A stretch of DNA of 63,100 nt from an uncultured Holdemania sp. (GTDB lineage Bacteria; Bacillota_I; Bacilli_A; Erysipelotrichales; Erysipelotrichaceae), in the NCBI GenBank assembly GCA_904395815.1, contig CAJFOC010000036.1, positions 1 through 63,100 of the forward strand, written 5' to 3'. Below are positions 60,597-63,100 of this stretch, piece after piece. The first letter of the stretch is position 1; each line of letters opens with the position of its first letter. The notes under the pieces were generated by a model. The model saw nothing but the letters and a program-made list of their open reading frames with translations. It did not search any database and was not told where the DNA came from. The translations under genes were made by a program, and so were the position numbers.

Positions 60597-61049
60597 ATGC
60601 AAAAACAATGGATTGCCATGGCGGTCGGAATGATGCTGCTGACCGGCTGCGGCCGAAATGAAAAAGTTCCGCAGACGACGGCCTCGCCGCTCAAAGAGGC
60701 CCGGGAGGTGACCGGAGAGACGACCTCTTTCGGCACACCGGTAGTTTCGGTCAGTCTGCGGGATGGCCGGCTGGTCTCGGTCAGCATTGACGAAATCACC
60801 GGCGATACGACGAAAAAAACACTGGGCGATCAATATCTGATGTCGGATCAGTCGATCGCCCCCTGGTCCCAGCAGATTGAAGCGCTGGAACGTTTTCTTC
60901 TTACTTATGGTCCGGACGCTGTCACCGTCGATGAAAACGGTAAGGCAACAAACGAAGATCTGCGTTCACAATGCACGATCTCGATTGACAATTACCTGAG
61001 TACGGTCAAAGAGGCGATAAGGCAGGCGGAATCTTCGAAAGAATCCTGA
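60597..61049 (+). CDS. FMN-binding-domain-like lipoprotein
   Basis: The 150 residues start with a lipoprotein signal (MQKQWIAMAVGMMLLTGCG). The mature part resembles the small FMN-binding/pheromone-cAD1 lipoproteins: GRLVSVSIDEI, then a KTLGDQYLM stretch, WSQQIEALERFLLTYG, and a C-terminal CTISIDNYLSTVKEA. In that last motif the residues before TIS differ from the usual A-T-I-S, so covalent flavin binding is unsure. It lies 52 bases after the kinase gene, with AAGGAGGA before ATG 60597, and may share its transcript. Confidence 0.75.
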   Translation: MQKQWIAMAVGMMLLTGCGRNEKVPQTTASPLKEAREVTGETTSFGTPVVSVSLRDGRLVSVSIDEITGDTTKKTLGDQYLMSDQSIAPWSQQIEALERFLLTYGPDAVTVDENGKATNEDLRSQCTISIDNYLSTVKEAIRQAESSKES

Positions 61050-61070
61050 TTCAGTTCAGGATTTTTTTGT
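61042..61070 (+). terminator. Terminator overlapping the lipoprotein gene end
   Basis: AATCCTGA (61042-61049) pairs with TCAGGATT (61056-61063), followed by TTTTTGTTTTT. The stop codon lies in the stem. Confidence 0.85.
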
Positions 61071-61113
61071 TTTTCTCATTTATTTCCCTGTATTGTTTTT
61101 ATTGGTAAAATGG

Positions 61114-61434
61114 TTAATCCAGATAATGGCATAAGAATTCTAACGGAGCCAATTTTTCATATTTCTCGATATATTTTTTTGCTTCCGCTGAATCGGAGGA
61201 CGGAGACTCTTCATAAAGGCAGCAGTCAATCTCCATCTCGATAATCTCATCGTGCAGCCTGTAAATTTCTTCGTCAGAGACATCGATCCTGAGGGAACAT
61301 GGAATTTCCCGTACAAAACCAAGCTTATATAAATTATAGTCTTCAATAGTGATTTCTACATTCCAATCAGGCCTGAATTCCGCAAGTAATGATTTGTACA
61401 ACTTTGCGTTGGATTCTGGCAGGTTTTCTATCAT
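61114..61434 (-). CDS. Hypothetical small acidic protein
   Basis: I do not recognise this family. The 106 residues (from ATG 61434) are acidic and Glu/Tyr-rich, with IDVSDEEIYRLHDEIIEMEIDCCLYEE in two pieces and a C-terminal helix KKYIEKYEKLAPLEFLCHYL. No signal or membrane helix is seen. AAGGAGGTGGAG lies upstream. The composition and size resemble immunity or antitoxin proteins, but no toxin partner is visible. The region is more AT-rich than its surroundings. Confidence 0.6.
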   Translation of the reverse strand: MIENLPESNAKLYKSLLAEFRPDWNVEITIEDYNLYKLGFVREIPCSLRIDVSDEEIYRLHDEIIEMEIDCCLYEESPSSDSAEAKKYIEKYEKLAPLEFLCHYLD

Positions 61435-61572
61435 CACAGGCTCTCCACCTCCTTGCAATTTCTGATGGTTTACTGGTAAAGGTCAACGGATGATTTTGGA
61501 TCGTCCTGTTGATTTTCCATGGATCGGAATGATCATATCTGTTAATCTTGTTCAGTATATTCAAACAGGCTT

Positions 61573-61944
61573 TCAGGATCCTTTCTGGAATGAAGAATTT
61601 GAATGGTGATGATGTTTTTTATGATGCTTCGCGCCGAATTTTTTTTGCTCAGGACGGATGATCTGAGCGATCACCACGTTTTTTACAATGAACTGTACCT
61701 GGCAGAGCAGCCGATCTTCAAAAGTGTCCAGCACTCTTCCCGCACTGTGGCAGCCTTTGGCGACGGTGTAGATACTGTTGGCGATATAACCCAAAGTAAC
61801 ACCGGCGTCGGTAACGATCTTGATTGCTTCCTGATCATGTTCGTTGTCCGGCTCTTTGACTCCATACACAGTCTGCCCCACTTTGAAAACGGAAGTTCCA
61901 AAATAATGATCGGTTCCGACAATGGTTACAAATTGATTTGACAT
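61573..61944 (-). CDS. HIRAN domain protein
   Basis: The 123 residues hold a HIRAN domain (about 5-95): TIVGTDHYFGTSVFKVGQTVYGVKEPDNEHDQEAI in pieces, then LGYIANS. HIRAN domains bind DNA 3' ends in eukaryotic HLTF; small bacterial stand-alone forms are uncharacterised. The His- and Lys-rich tail (KHHKKHHHH) may bind metal or nucleic acid. AAGAAGGA precedes the ATG. It is divergent from the WYL regulator, sharing an 88-base intergenic region. Confidence 0.85.
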   Translation of the reverse strand: MSNQFVTIVGTDHYFGTSVFKVGQTVYGVKEPDNEHDQEAIKIVTDAGVTLGYIANSIYTVAKGCHSAGRVLDTFEDRLLCQVQFIVKNVVIAQIIRPEQKKFGAKHHKKHHHHSNSSFQKGS

Positions 61945-61984
61945 GATGCATTCCTTCTTTCTGACCTCATTATATCGAACGGGG

Positions 61985-62013
61985 TGTACAAAAAAATGTA
62001 CTGAGAGTATACT
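61985..62013. promoter_or_regulatory. Shared operator/promoter region between HIRAN and WYL genes
   Basis: GTACA (61986-61990) and TGTAC (61997-62001) form an inverted repeat around six A's, next to the palindrome AGTATACT (62006-62013), which includes a TATACT -10 box for the WYL gene. A TATAAT -10 box for the HIRAN gene is on the minus strand near 61970. The symmetrical GTAC elements could bind the WYL protein. Confidence 0.5.
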
Positions 62014-62032
62014 TTGATCAGGAGGATATCTT

Positions 62033-63007
62033 ATGGCGGAAAAAAAGATGAGTGCACTTGCGCTGCTTCAGATTCTCAGCGAATTCAGTGATTCTCAGCA
62101 TCCGCTGTCGCTGAAGGAACTGCAGCAGCGGCTGGAAAACAATTTTGACTGCAAGCTGGATCGTCGCACGCTTTACAACAATCTGCAGCGGCTGCAGGAA
62201 ATGGGTTACAACATCAACATGTACAAGGAAAACGGAAGCGGTTATTATCTGGAAGACCGGCTGTTTGAGGAAGCCGAAGTGATGCTGCTTTGCAACGCTA
62301 TTCACGCTTCCAATTACATCCCCAAACGGGATTCACGCGATCTGATCGATAAGCTTTTGAAAACGCAGAGCCGCTATACCGCCTCCCGGTTCAGAAACTC
62401 AGTATACGTCGACAATCTGCGTAAAACGGAAAACCGTGACTTTTTCTATAATCTGCAGATTTTGCTGGAAGCGATTGAAGAAGGCGTTTGCGTTGAATTC
62501 GATTACATGCGGTTTAACCGGCAAAAACAACTGGTTCCTCGCCGCAAGGAGAAATATGTGCTTCATCCGTATTACCTTGTTTATGCGAATGATAAAACGT
62601 ACCTGATCGCCCGCAACGAAAAATATGAAGGCTTCAGTCATTATCGGCTGGATAAGATCCGGCAGATTCACAAGACGAACCGTAAGGTCATTCCGTTACA
62701 GAAAAGTGAAGATCCTTATCAGTATGCCAATCATAAGATTTACATGTTCGGCGGTGAAGAAGAATATTTCCTGCTGCGGTGTGATGACCGGATTCTGGAT
62801 GACATTCTGGATTCTTTCGGCAAGGAAGTGCCGGTGGTCGATTTTGATGACCATCATTTTGTCACCCGTATTCAGTCCAGCCGTCAGGGAATGTTTTACT
62901 TCGCACTGCAATATCTGGAATACCTGGAAATTCTGGAACCGGCGGATGCCCGGCAGCATTTGACACAGATTCTGCAGCAGGCGTTGCTGCGATATCAGAA
63001 AAAATAG
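62033..63007 (+). CDS. WYL-domain transcriptional regulator
   Basis: This 324-residue protein has an N-terminal winged helix (ALALLQILSEFSDSQHPLSLKELQQRL...DRRTLYNNLQRLQEMGY), a middle WYL domain (HPYYLVYANDKTYLIARNE...YRLDKIRQI) and a C-terminal WCX-like region (YFALQYLEYLEILEP). WYL proteins bind small ligands or nucleic acid and regulate DNA repair, defence or metabolism. AGGAGG lies shortly before ATG 62033. It is divergent from the HIRAN gene. Confidence 0.93.
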   Translation: MAEKKMSALALLQILSEFSDSQHPLSLKELQQRLENNFDCKLDRRTLYNNLQRLQEMGYNINMYKENGSGYYLEDRLFEEAEVMLLCNAIHASNYIPKRDSRDLIDKLLKTQSRYTASRFRNSVYVDNLRKTENRDFFYNLQILLEAIEEGVCVEFDYMRFNRQKQLVPRRKEKYVLHPYYLVYANDKTYLIARNEKYEGFSHYRLDKIRQIHKTNRKVIPLQKSEDPYQYANHKIYMFGGEEEYFLLRCDDRILDDILDSFGKEVPVVDFDDHHFVTRIQSSRQGMFYFALQYLEYLEILEPADARQHLTQILQQALLRYQKK

Positions 63008-63100
63008 CCGGCTTCGGGTAGCTGCTCATAAAACAGGTTTTACGAAACAAGAATTATGGCAGTTGCCATGCAAGGGTTGCTGACAACAAGGGTATGCGCC
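63008..63100. other. Right edge of the window
   Basis: No terminator or clear gene is visible. An ATG at 63055 opens a frame to the edge (MAVAMQGLLTTRVCA), but without a ribosome binding site; too short to judge. Confidence 0.3.

Noticed and set aside
1-63100. CRISPR arrays, insertion sequences, prophage, rRNA genes
   Set aside because: I looked for regular direct repeats, transposase motifs, phage structural genes and rRNA sequence and saw none.

Overview
The window looks like the chromosome of an anaerobic Gram-positive bacterium of the Firmicutes, most likely an Erysipelotrichia relative such as Holdemania or a neighbour. This placement is inference. It rests on strong AGGAGG-type ribosome binding sites, class III (anaerobic) ribonucleotide reductase, sporulation sigma factor SigK, a T-box and a ZTP riboswitch, a YpmB/TseB-DnaD-Nth cluster, a yqeG-yqeH-yhbY-nadD-yqeK-rsfS cluster, and a fused NadD-YqeK protein. 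Base composition looks even and close to half G+C. I see no prophage, insertion sequence, CRISPR array or large island; the only mobile-element trace is an orphan Tn916-type excisionase gene.

Layout. 0.4-4 kb: anaerobic ribonucleotide reductase, with the activase fused to a MarR regulator and the reductase fused to a glutaredoxin-like domain. 4-9 kb: a secreted flavin reductase lipoprotein, two divergent peptidoglycan-binding proteins, CutC and a SIS-domain protein. 9-12 kb: an ankyrin protein coupled to an EF-G-like GTPase behind a terminator-containing leader. 12-16 kb: HtrA, a split ThrE-type exporter and an FAD oxidoreductase. 16-20.5 kb: an M20 amidohydrolase, the orphan excisionase, and an amino acid ABC transporter under a T-box.

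20.4-33.6 kb is the most interesting part. It is a six-gene operon on the minus strand. A 2397-residue NRPS (C-A-T-C-A-T-R) comes first, then a seven-transmembrane sensor kinase, a REC/HD-GYP response regulator, an acyl-activating ligase, a free acyl carrier protein and an Sfp-type phosphopantetheinyl transferase. Several junctions overlap. The domain order predicts an N-acylated dipeptide aldehyde, related to the protease-inhibiting gut NRPS products. Having a two-component c-di-GMP phosphodiesterase system inside the same transcription unit suggests a link between product, sensing and c-di-GMP turnover.

33.7-63.1 kb is mainly housekeeping. It holds PlsY, topoisomerase IV (parE-parC), a HAD phosphatase, SigK, a compact siroheme operon built from fusion proteins, the ribosome assembly/NAD cluster, a PurO-like IMP cyclohydrolase under a ZTP riboswitch, DegV, the Nth-DnaD-TseB operon, tRNA-His, an orphan SAF-domain protein, a PadR/DUF4097 pair, a YgjP-type metallopeptidase, an OmpR-type two-component system with a small lipoprotein, a HIRAN protein and a WYL regulator.
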